In this document: positions 56,319-64,000 of the stretch, piece after piece
Numbering within the stretch: the first letter of the stretch is position 1
How the letters are laid out: every line of letters begins with the position of its first letter
Assembly (NCBI RefSeq): GCF_015354505.1
Contig: NZ_JACAFP010000004.1
Location: forward strand, 39,432-103,431
From: Microbacterium sp. UFMG61
GTDB taxonomy: Bacteria; Actinomycetota; Actinomycetes; Actinomycetales; Microbacteriaceae
Length of the DNA: 64,000 nucleotides
Reading direction: 5' to 3'
Notes under the pieces: generated by a model
What the model was told of the DNA's origin: nothing
Database searches by the model: none
What the model saw: the letters and a program-made list of their open reading frames with translations, nothing else
Position numbers and translations under genes: made by a program

Positions 56319-57350
56319 TCAGCGGGCGGCCTCGTCTTCGTCGAGCATCCGCGACAGGTAGCGGGCCACAGCCCGTGCCGCCGCGAGGTTGCTCGGATAG
56401 TCCATGCGGGTCGGCCCCATCACGCCGACTCGAGCGGTGCCGCTGGGAGCGGCGTAGTTGCTCGCCACGATCGACGCCTCACCCAGCCCGAACGAGGCGT
56501 TCTCCGTGCCGATGCTCGCCGCGAGCCCGTGCGAGTCGGCCTCCATCTCGCTCATCAGCCGCAACAGGGTGACCTGCTCCTCGATCGCCTCGAGCAGCGG
56601 ATGGATGCTGCCGCGGAAGTCCTGCTCGCGGCGGGCGAGCGTAGCGGCACCGGCCATCACGAGGCGCTCCTGCCGGAACTGGCCGAGCTCGTCGATGATG
56701 ATGGTCGCGAGCGCGCGGAGGACCTGGTCGTTCGCGTGCTCGTCGGCCGCGAGCAGTGTCTGCAGCCGGTCGGCGGCGTCGCTCACCGCCCGCCCGGTGA
56801 TGAGCGCGGAGAGTCGCGCACGCAGCACAGCCATGTCAGTCTCGTCGACCACCGCTGGCAGCGGGGCCATGCGCTGGGACACCCCACCTGCGTCGGTGAC
56901 GAGGACGATGAGCAGACGTGTCGGCGCGAGCGCGACGAGCTCGATGTGGGTGAGGTTCGCGCGGGCGAACGAGGGGTACTGCGCGAGCGCCACCTGACCG
57001 GTGAGCTGTGTGAGCACCCGGACCGTGCGGACCATGAGGTCATCGAGATCGGCCGGATCGGTGAGGAAGGACTCGATCGCAGTGCGCTGTGCTCCCGAGA
57101 GCGGGCGCAGCTGGGCGAGATGATCGACGAAGACCCGATATCCCTTGTCGGTCGGAACGCGGCCGGAGGAGGTGTGCGGCGCGGCGATCAGCTCTTCGTC
57201 TTCGAGCAGCGCCATGTCGTTGCGGATCGTCGCGGCCGACACCCCGAAGGAGTATCGGTCGACGATGGATCGGCTGCCGACGGGCTCATGCGTCTCGACG
57301 TAGTCCTGCACGATCGCACGGAGGACCTGAAGGCCTCGCTCGCTGACCAT
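56319..57350 (-). CDS. hrcA: Heat-inducible transcription repressor HrcA
   Basis: A 343-residue repressor of class I heat-shock genes. Winged-helix N terminus VSERGLQVLRAIVQDYVETHE ... SAATIRNDMALLEDEELI, then a GAF-like dimer domain. It binds CIRCE; one lies just upstream (57365-57391), giving autocontrol. ATG 57350 has GGAGATGCG before it. Confidence 0.95.
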   Translation of the reverse strand: MVSERGLQVLRAIVQDYVETHEPVGSRSIVDRYSFGVSAATIRNDMALLEDEELIAAPHTSSGRVPTDKGYRVFVDHLAQLRPLSGAQRTAIESFLTDPADLDDLMVRTVRVLTQLTGQVALAQYPSFARANLTHIELVALAPTRLLIVLVTDAGGVSQRMAPLPAVVDETDMAVLRARLSALITGRAVSDAADRLQTLLAADEHANDQVLRALATIIIDELGQFRQERLVMAGAATLARREQDFRGSIHPLLEAIEEQVTLLRLMSEMEADSHGLAASIGTENASFGLGEASIVASNYAAPSGTARVGVMGPTRMDYPSNLAAARAVARYLSRMLDEDEAAR

Positions 57351-57364
57351 CGCATCTCCTCCCT

Positions 57365-57396
57365 CTGGCACTCACCGGCTACGAGTGCCAATTCTA
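57365..57396 (-). promoter_or_regulatory. CIRCE operator and -10 box of hrcA-dnaJ
   Basis: Minus strand TTGGCACTC-N9-GAGTGCCAG (57365-57391) matches CIRCE (TTAGCACTC-N9-GAGTGCTAA) at most positions. The -10 box TAGAAT (57391-57396) adjoins it, so bound HrcA would cover the transcription start. Confidence 0.88.
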
Positions 57397-57427
57397 CCCG
57401 CCGAGGAGCGCGCCGCGCTGATCCCCC

Positions 57428-57433
57428 TACGAT
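57428..57433 (+). promoter_or_regulatory. -10 box of the carboxylesterase gene (leaderless)
   Basis: TACGAT ends seven bases before ATG 57441. This favours that ATG over the in-frame ATG at 57432. Confidence 0.35.
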
Positions 57434-57440
57434 GAGCACC

Positions 57441-58856
57441 ATGAGTGTCGCGCCGCAGGCCACCGTGTCCACCGGAATCGTGCGGGGCGACGCGATCGAC
57501 GGAGTGCATCGCTACCTCGGCATCCCGTACGCCGCCTCCCCGTTCGGGCCGAACCGCTTTCGCGGGCCGCAGCCCGCTCCCGCGTGGGAGGGCGCCCGCG
57601 ACGCCACGGCGTTCGGGCCGACGGCTCCACAGCATCCGTACCCCGGGGCGATCGGAGAATTGCTGGGTTCGGTCGAGATCCCGGGAGACGAGATCCTCTC
57701 GGTCAACGTCTGGGCACCGGAGGATGCCGCGGGGGCGCCGGTCGTGCTCTGGATCCACGGCGGCGCGCTCGAGCGGGGTACCGCCGCACTCCCGCTCTAC
57801 GACGGGACCGCGTTCGCCCGCGCCGGGATCGTGTTCGCGTCGATCAACTACCGTCTGGGCTCCGAGGGCTTCTCGGTGCTCGACGGGGCCCCTCGAAATC
57901 TCGGTCTGCAGGACGCCGCGGCAGGACTCGCCTGGGTGCACAGCGAGATCGCCTCGTTCGGCGGCGACCCGTCGCAGATCACGGCCATGGGCGAATCCGC
58001 CGGGGGCGCGATCGTCGCCGGTCTGCTCGCGACCCCCTCGTCGCGCTCGATGATCGCGCGGGCGATCATCGAATCCGGACCGCTCGAGGCGCAGACCGCG
58101 AAGAAAGCGGGCCGCGTCACGACGCAGCTGGCGAAGCGGCTCGGCATCAGGGCCGACCGCGCGAGCTTCCTCGGAGCATCTCCCGCGAAGCTGCTCCATG
58201 CGCGCAGGCGACAGGCCGCCGGTTCTTCTCCGCTGGGCGGGGCCCCGGGGTTCCAGTTCGCGCTGGATGCCGATTCTCTTCCCCGCTCGCCGCACGAGGT
58301 CCTCGCCGACACCGACATCCCGCTTCTCATCGGGAGCAATACCGACGAGTATCGCCTCTGGTTCCCTCCGGCGGCCCTCGCCGGCATCAGCGAGGCGAAG
58401 CTGCTGCTCGCACGTCTCGCCCTGCGGATCCCGCGGACGGCCGTCACCGCCTATCGCGTGGCCTTTCCCGGAGCCTCCACGGGCGAGATCTTCGGTCAGC
58501 TCGCCACGGACATCATGCTGCGCGCGCCGCTGACCCGGTTGGCCCGGGCGCGCACAGCGCCGACGTACGTCTACGAGTTCGCCTGGCAGAGTCGGGTTCG
58601 CGACCTGCGTGCAGCCCACGCCCTCGAGCTGGGCTTCGTGTTCGATCGCCTCCGGGATCCCGAAGCACAGCGCCTCGCCGGAGCCGATGCGCCGCAGAAC
58701 CTTGCAGACGAGATGCACTCGGCCTGGATCGCCTTCATCAAGACCGGTGACCCGGGGTGGCCGCGGTTCGGTCCCGAACGGATGACGCGACTGTTCGACA
58801 CCCAGACCTTCACCGCCGCACAGCGACGTGCAGAGGCACTCGACCTGCTGCCGTAG
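57441..58856 (+). CDS. Carboxylesterase type B family
   Basis: A 471-residue alpha/beta hydrolase. Type B landmarks: GIVRGDAIDGVHRYLGIPYA, the oxyanion loop WIHGGALERG, NYRLGSEGF and the nucleophile elbow GESAGGAIVAG with catalytic Ser. The Glu/Asp is probably in IGSNTDEYR, and the His, usually in GxxHxxE form, reads AAHALELGFVF. It is somewhat shorter than the usual 500 residues. It may hydrolyse carboxylic esters or p-nitrobenzyl-type substrates. Divergent from hrcA. Confidence 0.88.
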   Translation: MSVAPQATVSTGIVRGDAIDGVHRYLGIPYAASPFGPNRFRGPQPAPAWEGARDATAFGPTAPQHPYPGAIGELLGSVEIPGDEILSVNVWAPEDAAGAPVVLWIHGGALERGTAALPLYDGTAFARAGIVFASINYRLGSEGFSVLDGAPRNLGLQDAAAGLAWVHSEIASFGGDPSQITAMGESAGGAIVAGLLATPSSRSMIARAIIESGPLEAQTAKKAGRVTTQLAKRLGIRADRASFLGASPAKLLHARRRQAAGSSPLGGAPGFQFALDADSLPRSPHEVLADTDIPLLIGSNTDEYRLWFPPAALAGISEAKLLLARLALRIPRTAVTAYRVAFPGASTGEIFGQLATDIMLRAPLTRLARARTAPTYVYEFAWQSRVRDLRAAHALELGFVFDRLRDPEAQRLAGADAPQNLADEMHSAWIAFIKTGDPGWPRFGPERMTRLFDTQTFTAAQRRAEALDLLP

Positions 58857-58872
58857 CGACCCCGACGCGTGG

Positions 58873-60090
58873 TCAGTCCGTGAGCTCGCGCACCACGGCG
58901 TCAGCGAGCAGGCGTCCACGAAGCGTGAGCTGCACGCGCCCGCGCACCGCGGCGGCGGGGTCGACGAGGCCGTCCGCGATCAGGCCGGCGACGCGTGTGC
59001 GCTTGTCCGGCTGCAGGTCGGCGACCGCGATCCCCTCACGGATGCGGCTCAGCAGCAGAATCCGCTCCAGGGTCCTGGATGCCGCGTCCGGACGCTCGGT
59101 TCCGGCGGCCGGCGACTCCTCGGCGGCGAGACGCTGCGCATAGGCGGCCGGGTGCTTCACGTTCCACCACCGGAGCCCTGCGACGTGACTGTGCGCGCCG
59201 GGGCCGAAGCCCCACCAGTCACTCCCCCGCCAGTACGCGAGGTTGTGACGCGAGCGCTGTTCCACCGTGCGCGACCAGTTGCTGATCTCGTACCAGTCGA
59301 AGCCCGCCGCTGCGAGACGCGCATCGGCGAGCTCGTACATGTCGGCCTGCAGATCGTCGTCCGGCGTCGGCACCTCGCCTCGGCGGATCTGCCGTGCAAG
59401 CTTCGTGCCGTCCTCGATGATCAGCGCGTAGGCCGAGATGTGGTCCGACTCGAGTGCGAGCGCCGCGTCGAGCGACGCCTCCCAATCACCGAGCGTCTCA
59501 CCGGGGGCGCCGTAGATGAGGTCCACGCTCACGGCGAGGCCTGCGTCCTTCGCCGCGGCGACCGCCGTCGTCACGTTCTCGGGGCGATGGGTGCGGTCGA
59601 GAGCGGCGAGCACATGCGGCACTGCTGACTGCATGCCGATCGACAGCCTCGTCACACCGGCATCCGCGAGTGTGACGAGGACCTCGGGGGTCACCGTGTC
59701 CGGGTTCGCCTCGACCGTGACCTCGGCGCCGTCCGTCAGACCGAACGCATCGGTCGCCGCACCGAGCATCCGGGCGAGATCTCCCGCGGGCAGGAGAGTC
59801 GGCGTGCCTCCACCGAAGAACACGGTGTCCATCGGGCGCAGCGCTCCGGCATCCGACAACACCTCCTTCGCGAGAGCGATCTCGGCGAGCAGCGTCGAGG
59901 CGTAGTCCTCCTGCTTGGCGCCGCGCAGCTCGCCCGAGGTGTACGTGTTGAAGTCGCAGTACCCGCATCGCACACGGCAGAACGGGATGTGCAGGTACGC
60001 GGAGAACGGCGCAGAGGGGTCGATCGGCAGATCGGTGGGAAGGCGGCCGTCGGCCGGGGCCGGATCGCCGAGCGGCAGGGGTCCGGCCAT
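58873..60090 (-). CDS. hemW: HemW, heme chaperone / radical SAM protein
   Basis: A 405-residue radical SAM protein of the HemN-like family. The cluster motif is CRVRCGYCDF (CxxxCxxC), then TVFFGGGTPTLL and GMQSAVPHVLAALDRTH. It lacks the HemN C-terminal signature and fits HemW, the heme-trafficking member next to lepA/hrcA in many bacteria. ATG 60090 is chosen over longer frames. It follows the first DUF1990 gene by 16 bases. Confidence 0.92.
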   Translation of the reverse strand: MAGPLPLGDPAPADGRLPTDLPIDPSAPFSAYLHIPFCRVRCGYCDFNTYTSGELRGAKQEDYASTLLAEIALAKEVLSDAGALRPMDTVFFGGGTPTLLPAGDLARMLGAATDAFGLTDGAEVTVEANPDTVTPEVLVTLADAGVTRLSIGMQSAVPHVLAALDRTHRPENVTTAVAAAKDAGLAVSVDLIYGAPGETLGDWEASLDAALALESDHISAYALIIEDGTKLARQIRRGEVPTPDDDLQADMYELADARLAAAGFDWYEISNWSRTVEQRSRHNLAYWRGSDWWGFGPGAHSHVAGLRWWNVKHPAAYAQRLAAEESPAAGTERPDAASRTLERILLLSRIREGIAVADLQPDKRTRVAGLIADGLVDPAAAVRGRVQLTLRGRLLADAVVRELTD

Positions 60091-60106
60091 CAGAGGGCTG
60101 AGTTCA

Positions 60107-60760
60107 TCAGAGCGGCGTCGCGTAGAGCGGCGAGATGGCACGCAGATACCGGGCGAACAGCTCGCGTCGGCGGCGCTTCACGAGAGCCGGGACCGTGCGA
60201 TAGAGCAGCGAGTTCGGCGCGTCGAACGCCCGCACCGTGAACCACACCTCATCGTTGTCCTCGCGCCAGTCGATGTCGAACGATTCCTCGCCGCGGACGA
60301 CGGAGCCGCCGACCGTGCCGAGGACGAAACCGATGCGACGCTTCTCTTCCGTCACCGAGATCACGCGGAGCTCCGCGTCGGCTCGCATGCCCGCGACTCT
60401 GCCGTGCAGACGCAGAGTCATTCCGGGACCCGCGAACGGCGTGCCCTCGGCGTCGAAACGCTGCTCGACGTCGTTCTTGCTCGGGGCGATCGGAGTGCCC
60501 TCCGCGTCGAAGCTCACGCCCGCATAGGCCGGTCCGGGCGCCGGGCGCACATCATCGACGCTGAGCCCCGAGGCGCGCTGCGCCGTCCAGGTCAGAAGCG
60601 ATTCGCCAGCGGACTGGAAGCGCTCGAGGCCGCTGCCGATGCGCCAGGAGTTCTCGGCCGGGATGCTGCGCTCCGGCGGATACTGCATCAGATCCGGGGC
60701 GTGGGTCGCACCCACGGCCGCATAGTCCACCGTGTCGTCTCGGAAAGTCCCGCGCCGCAT
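60107..60760 (-). CDS. DUF1990 family protein (copy 1)
   Basis: A 217-residue DUF1990 protein: VDYAAVGATHAPDLMQYPPERSIP start, GLSVDDVRP, and a C-terminal GEESFDIDWREDNDEVWFTVRAFDAP segment followed by YRTVPALVKRRRRELFARYL. The fold resembles START/polyketide cyclase-like lipid-binding domains but no function is known. It is leaderless (TAGGCT at 60768-60773). The next upstream gene is a related DUF1990 protein. Confidence 0.8.
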   Translation of the reverse strand: MRRGTFRDDTVDYAAVGATHAPDLMQYPPERSIPAENSWRIGSGLERFQSAGESLLTWTAQRASGLSVDDVRPAPGPAYAGVSFDAEGTPIAPSKNDVEQRFDAEGTPFAGPGMTLRLHGRVAGMRADAELRVISVTEEKRRIGFVLGTVGGSVVRGEESFDIDWREDNDEVWFTVRAFDAPNSLLYRTVPALVKRRRRELFARYLRAISPLYATPL

Positions 60761-60767
60761 GAGAGCC

Positions 60768-60773
60768 AGCCTA
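60768..60773 (-). promoter_or_regulatory. -10 box of DUF1990 copy 1, overlapping a stop codon
   Basis: TAGGCT on the minus strand contains the TAG stop of the upstream DUF1990 gene and lies seven bases before ATG 60760. Confidence 0.4.
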
Positions 60774-61292
60774 CTTGGCATTACCTGGACGATCACTCAC
60801 CCCGAGCTCTCGGGCCTGTCTGCAGCACTCGATCTCCGACTCGACGCTCGAGATGTAGCGACGGAACACCCTGCGCTGCATGACGCGGAGAACCGGCGTC
60901 AGGAGCCACCATCGCAGGGTCGACGGGCGCGAGATCGATCGCGCGGTGAACCGCCCGTCCTCGAGGACGAACGATTCCTCTCCGTAGATGGGGTGCCCCG
61001 GGCGCGTCTCGTAGCCGAATCCGTGCCCGTCGGCCCACACCACGCGGATCGGCTCAGCGAAGTGCACCCCGAGCACGGTCTTGCCGAGGCGGCCTTCCTG
61101 CTCGGCGACGGGATCGTCCCCGGGCGCCTCGAATCCGGCGCGCCTCTTGAACTCCCATGAGGTGATGAGCGCGGCGACGCACTCCTGGGCATACTCCGGC
61201 ACCGCCACCGAACGCTGGGCGCCGCGCATCCGCTTCGGGACGTCGCGGAGCGGATGCCGTGTCAGGCCGCGCTCGTACCGCGGCAGCCTCAC
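60771..61292 (-). CDS. DUF1990 family protein (copy 2)
   Basis: A 173-residue DUF1990-like protein without the N-terminal third of the other copy. It shares the pattern RPGHPIYGEESFVLEDGRFTARS and a C-terminal helix with RVMQRRVFRRYISSVES. It begins with GTG at 61292, one base before the lepA stop, so it is probably translated with lepA. Possibly a partner of the downstream DUF1990 protein. Confidence 0.75.
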   Translation of the reverse strand: MRLPRYERGLTRHPLRDVPKRMRGAQRSVAVPEYAQECVAALITSWEFKRRAGFEAPGDDPVAEQEGRLGKTVLGVHFAEPIRVVWADGHGFGYETRPGHPIYGEESFVLEDGRFTARSISRPSTLRWWLLTPVLRVMQRRVFRRYISSVESEIECCRQARELGVSDRPGNAK

Positions 61293-61293
61293 G

Positions 61294-63147
61294 CTACTTC
61301 TTGTCCTTGCCCTCGACGTCGCCGGAGAGCGCTGCGATGAACGCCTCCTGAGGGACCTCGACGCGACCGACCATCTTCATGCGCTTCTTGCCCTCCTTCT
61401 GCTTCTCGAGGAGCTTGCGCTTTCGGGAGATGTCACCGCCGTAGCACTTGGCGAGCACGTCCTTCCGGAGCGCCCGGATCGTCTCGCGGGCGATGATCCT
61501 GGCACCGATGGCGGCCTGGATCGGCACCTCGAAGTTCTGGCGGGGGATCAGCTTGCGCAGACGCTCCGTCATCAGCGTCCCGTATGCGTAAGCCTTGTCA
61601 CGGTGCACGATCGAGCTGAACGCATCGACCTTGTCACCCTGCAGCAGGATGTCGACCTTCACAAGGTCCGCCTCCTGCTGTCCGGCGGGCTCGTAGTCGA
61701 GCGACGCGTAGCCCTGTGTTTTGGACTTGAGCTGATCGAAGAAATCGAAGACGATCTCGCCGAGCGGCATCGTGTAGCGCAGCTCGACGCGCTCCTCGGA
61801 GAAGTACTCCATGCCCAGCAGCGTCCCTCGGCGCGACTGGCACAGCTCCATCACCGTGCCTACGTAGTCCTTCGGCAGGAGGATCGCCGTCTTGACCATC
61901 GGCTCCGACACCGAGCCGATGCGGCCGTCGGGGTACTCGCTCGGATTGGTCACCGTCACCGTCTCACCCGTGTCGCTGGTGAGGACCTCGTAGATCACGC
62001 TCGGCGCGGTGGTGATGAGATCGAGGCCGAACTCGCGTTCGAGACGCTCGGTGATGATCTCGAGGTGCAGGAGTCCGAGGAATCCGCAGCGGAACCCGAA
62101 CCCGAGGGCGACCGAGGTCTCCGGCTCGTACTGCAGCGAGGCGTCGGAGAGCTTCAGCTTGTCGAGCGCCTCGCGAAGGTCGGCGTAGTCGCTGCCGTCG
62201 ATCGGGTAGATGCCCGAGAACACCATCGGCTTCGGGTCGGTGTAGCCGGCGAGGGCTTCGGACGCGGGCTTGCGTGCCGCCGTGATCGTGTCGCCGACCT
62301 TCGACAGACGCACGTCCTTCACGCCGGTGATGAGGTAGCCGACCTCTCCGACGCCGAGCCCCTTCGTGGGGATGGGCTCGGGGCTCGACACACCGACCTC
62401 GAGCGCGTCATGGTTCGCGCCCGTCGACATCATCTGGATGCGCTCGCGCGGCGAGAGACTGCCGTCGACCATGCGCACGTAGGTGACGACACCACGGTAG
62501 GCGTCGTAGACCGAGTCGAAGATCATGGCGCGAGCCGGAGCATCCGCATCGCCCACAGGGGCCGGGATCTCCTGCACCAGGCGATCGAGCAGGGCTTCGA
62601 CGCCCACGCCCGTCTTGCCCGAGACGCGCAGCACGTCCTCCGGCTTGCCGCCGATCAGCGATGCCAGCTCCTTGGCGTACTTCTCAGGATCGGCCGCGGG
62701 CAGGTCGATCTTGTTGAGCACCGGGATGATGTGCAGGTCGTTCTCGAGAGCCAGGTACAGGTTCGCGAGCGTCTGGGCCTCGATGCCCTGCGCGGCGTCG
62801 ACAAGGAGGATCGCGCCCTCGCAGGCGGCGAGCGACCGGGAGACCTCATAGGTGAAGTCGACGTGACCCGGAGTGTCGATCATGTTGAGGGCGAACGTCT
62901 CGCCCTCGAGCTCCCAGGGCATGCGGACGGCCTGGCTCTTGATGGTGATGCCGCGCTCGCGCTCGATGTCCATGCGGTCCAGATACTGGGCGCGCATGTC
63001 GCGATCCGAGACCACGCCGGTGATCTGGAGCATGCGGTCGGCGAGGGTCGACTTGCCGTGATCGATGTGCGCGATGATGCAGAAATTGCGGATCTTCGTC
63101 GCAGGCGTCGCGGCAGGCTGAAGCGGAGTGAGGGCGCGTGGTGACAT
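61294..63147 (-). CDS. lepA: Elongation factor 4 (LepA)
   Basis: A 617-residue translational GTPase that back-translocates or remodels stalled ribosomes. G1 [14 protein letters not shown], switch region [14 protein letters not shown]3 [11 protein letters not shown]4 LNKIDLP; the LepA-specific C terminus has [20 protein letters not shown] and [21 protein letters not shown]. The ATG 63147 lies ten bases after a -10 box (63157-63162), so the 5' leader is minimal. Confidence 0.97.
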   Translation of the reverse strand: MSPRALTPLQPAATPATKIRNFCIIAHIDHGKSTLADRMLQITGVVSDRDMRAQYLDRMDIERERGITIKSQAVRMPWELEGETFALNMIDTPGHVDFTYEVSRSLAACEGAILLVDAAQGIEAQTLANLYLALENDLHIIPVLNKIDLPAADPEKYAKELASLIGGKPEDVLRVSGKTGVGVEALLDRLVQEIPAPVGDADAPARAMIFDSVYDAYRGVVTYVRMVDGSLSPRERIQMMSTGANHDALEVGVSSPEPIPTKGLGVGEVGYLITGVKDVRLSKVGDTITAARKPASEALAGYTDPKPMVFSGIYPIDGSDYADLREALDKLKLSDASLQYEPETSVALGFGFRCGFLGLLHLEIITERLEREFGLDLITTAPSVIYEVLTSDTGETVTVTNPSEYPDGRIGSVSEPMVKTAILLPKDYVGTVMELCQSRRGTLLGMEYFSEERVELRYTMPLGEIVFDFFDQLKSKTQGYASLDYEPAGQQEADLVKVDILLQGDKVDAFSSIVHRDKAYAYGTLMTERLRKLIPRQNFEVPIQAAIGARIIARETIRALRKDVLAKCYGGDISRKRKLLEKQKEGKKRMKMVGRVEVPQEAFIAALSGDVEGKDKK

Positions 63148-63156
63148 GTCCCGTCG

Positions 63157-63162
63157 ATTCTA
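63157..63162 (-). promoter_or_regulatory. -10 box of lepA
   Basis: TAGAAT on the minus strand, about nine bases before the lepA ATG, predicts a leader of about three bases. Confidence 0.45.
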
Positions 63163-63414
63163 CGGTGCGGCGCGACCGATGCCCGATTCGGCTCCCCAGT
63201 GCAATATCCCAGTTCAATCAGGATGGTGATATTCTGCCGAGGTTGCCCGGGAGCCATCCGTGACACCGGATCCCGTGAGCGATAAGACTCCGTCACACAC
63301 CATGCGGCGAGTCGATTCGCGCAGATCGGCAGGCGGTGCACGGCCGTCTCCCTCCGGCTCAGAGTTGCGTCGGCTGTTCCCGAGCGCGTCTGAAACAGAG
63401 AGAGAATCAACACC

Positions 63415-64000
63415 TTGATCAAGTATCTCGTGCGCCGCGCACTCGGCTGGCTGCTGATGATCGTGGTCGCGACCAACGTGACCTACTTCCTGGCCTGGTC
63501 GTTCCTCGATCCGCGGAGCAACTACGTCGGTCGCCGCCCTCCGCTCACTCCCGATGAGATCACGCGGATGCTGGAGCCGTTCAACCTGAGCGACACCGTC
63601 CCGCTCCTCGAGCGCTGGTGGACCTGGTTCAGTGGCATCCTCTTCCGCTGGGACTGGGGGCAGAGCCCCGTCGGCCAGTCCGTGAACGACCAGATCGCCT
63701 ATCGCATGTGGGTCTCGGGCGAGCTGGTGATCGGCGCCACCATCCTCGGCGCCGTCCTGGGAATCGGACTCGGCGTCTACACCGCCTCGCGCCAGTACAA
63801 GCTCGGTGACCGGATCGGTCAGGCGACGTCGATCGTCACGATGAACATCCCCATCGTCGTCGCCGCGCTCGGGATCGTCCTCCTCGCGATCGCTTTCAAC
63901 GAGTGGGCAGGTGTGCGCGTCTTCTACGTCACGGGCGCCGGAAGCAAGGGCGTCGAAGGCTTCTTCCCCTACATCATCGACAAGCTGCAGCATCTGACGC
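63415..64000 (+). CDS. Peptide/nickel-type ABC transporter permease, N-terminal part (cut by window edge)
   Basis: The first 195 residues of a DppB/OppB-like permease are present. It starts TTG-Ile-Lys-Tyr with a first helix LVRRALGWLLMIVVATNVTYF, then a soluble part with LDPRSNYVGRRPPLTPDEI and DWGQSPVGQSVNDQIAYRM, and helices GELVIGATILGAVLGIGLG and beyond. GAGAGAGAATC lies upstream of TTG. It probably opens an oligopeptide uptake operon. Confidence 0.82.
   Translation, partial: MIKYLVRRALGWLLMIVVATNVTYFLAWSFLDPRSNYVGRRPPLTPDEITRMLEPFNLSDTVPLLERWWTWFSGILFRWDWGQSPVGQSVNDQIAYRMWVSGELVIGATILGAVLGIGLGVYTASRQYKLGDRIGQATSIVTMNIPIVVAALGIVLLAIAFNEWAGVRVFYVTGAGSKGVEGFFPYIIDKLQHLT

Noticed and set aside
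54075..58856. A very long plus-strand open frame of about 1590 codons
   Set aside because: Only its last part (57441-58856) is a real gene. The rest is the opposite-strand shadow of hit, rsmE, dnaJ and hrcA, with no known domain.

Overview
The window reads as chromosomal DNA of a high-GC actinobacterium, most likely Microbacterium or a close relative in Microbacteriaceae. This rests on strong GC bias at third codon positions, many GTG starts, ATGA/GTGA stop-start overlaps, promoters whose -10 box lies 6-7 bases before the start codon (leaderless mRNAs), and actinobacterial markers: OpcA, BioQ-type control of BioYMN, SufBDC with a Rieske ferredoxin and SufT, and the gene order hrcA-dnaJ-rsmE-hit-phoH-ybeY-CNNM-era ... 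leuA ... recO-uppS ... dusB-dgt-dnaG-tRNA-Asn. The genus is inferred, not proven.

Region by region. 0-3.5 kb (mostly minus strand): end of a HAD phosphatase, a cupin, two tandem pyridoxamine-phosphate-oxidase-like genes and an ABC-F ATPase. 3.5-8 kb: CHY zinc-finger protein, DedA protein, then a DesK/LuxR-type two-component system and a membrane acyltransferase. 7.9-10.4 kb: biotin ECF transporter bioY-bioM-bioN, divergent from its likely repressor bioQ, with three GAAC-N3-GTTC operators. 10.4-17 kb: MFS exporter, PatB/MalY-type lyase, SufT, SufC, Rieske ferredoxin, SufD, SufB (Fe-S assembly). 17-19.7 kb: heme A synthesis (ctaA, ctaB). 19.8-21.2 kb: an accessory pair of secreted proteins next to two palindromes. 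21.4-29.6 kb: one pentose-phosphate operon tkt-tal-pgi-zwf-opcA-pgl closed by a strong terminator.

29.6-33.9 kb: DMT-type membrane protein, peptide deformylase, a Septum_form lipoprotein, then a lower-GC islet with a secreted metzincin-like protein and a lipoprotein, bracketed by near-identical terminators and lying at the 3' end of tRNA-Asn. 33.9-39.1 kb: orphan ABC ATPase, dnaG, dgt, dusB. 39.1-42.4 kb: thiol peroxidase, APH-like kinase, DsbA/FrnE-like protein and a tandem pair of P-loop kinases. 42.4-46.6 kb: uppS, recO, a TRIC-type channel and leuA with a Leu-rich leader peptide and hairpin. 46.7-50.3 kb: an accessory block with a lipoprotein, an oxidoreductase, a secreted I36-like protein, a CU044_5270-like membrane protein and an ECF-type sigma factor, set between era and leuA. 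50.3-57.4 kb: the conserved era-to-hrcA cluster, with a CIRCE operator before hrcA. 57.4-64 kb: carboxylesterase, hemW, two tandem DUF1990 genes, lepA, and the start of a peptide-type ABC permease cut by the window edge.

Most of the window is conserved housekeeping. The points most worth a second look are the metzincin islet beside tRNA-Asn, the leuA attenuator, the sigma/CU044/I36 cassette, the secreted pair beside palindromes, and three separate tandem paralog pairs. No CRISPR array, insertion sequence, prophage or recognisable defence system was seen.
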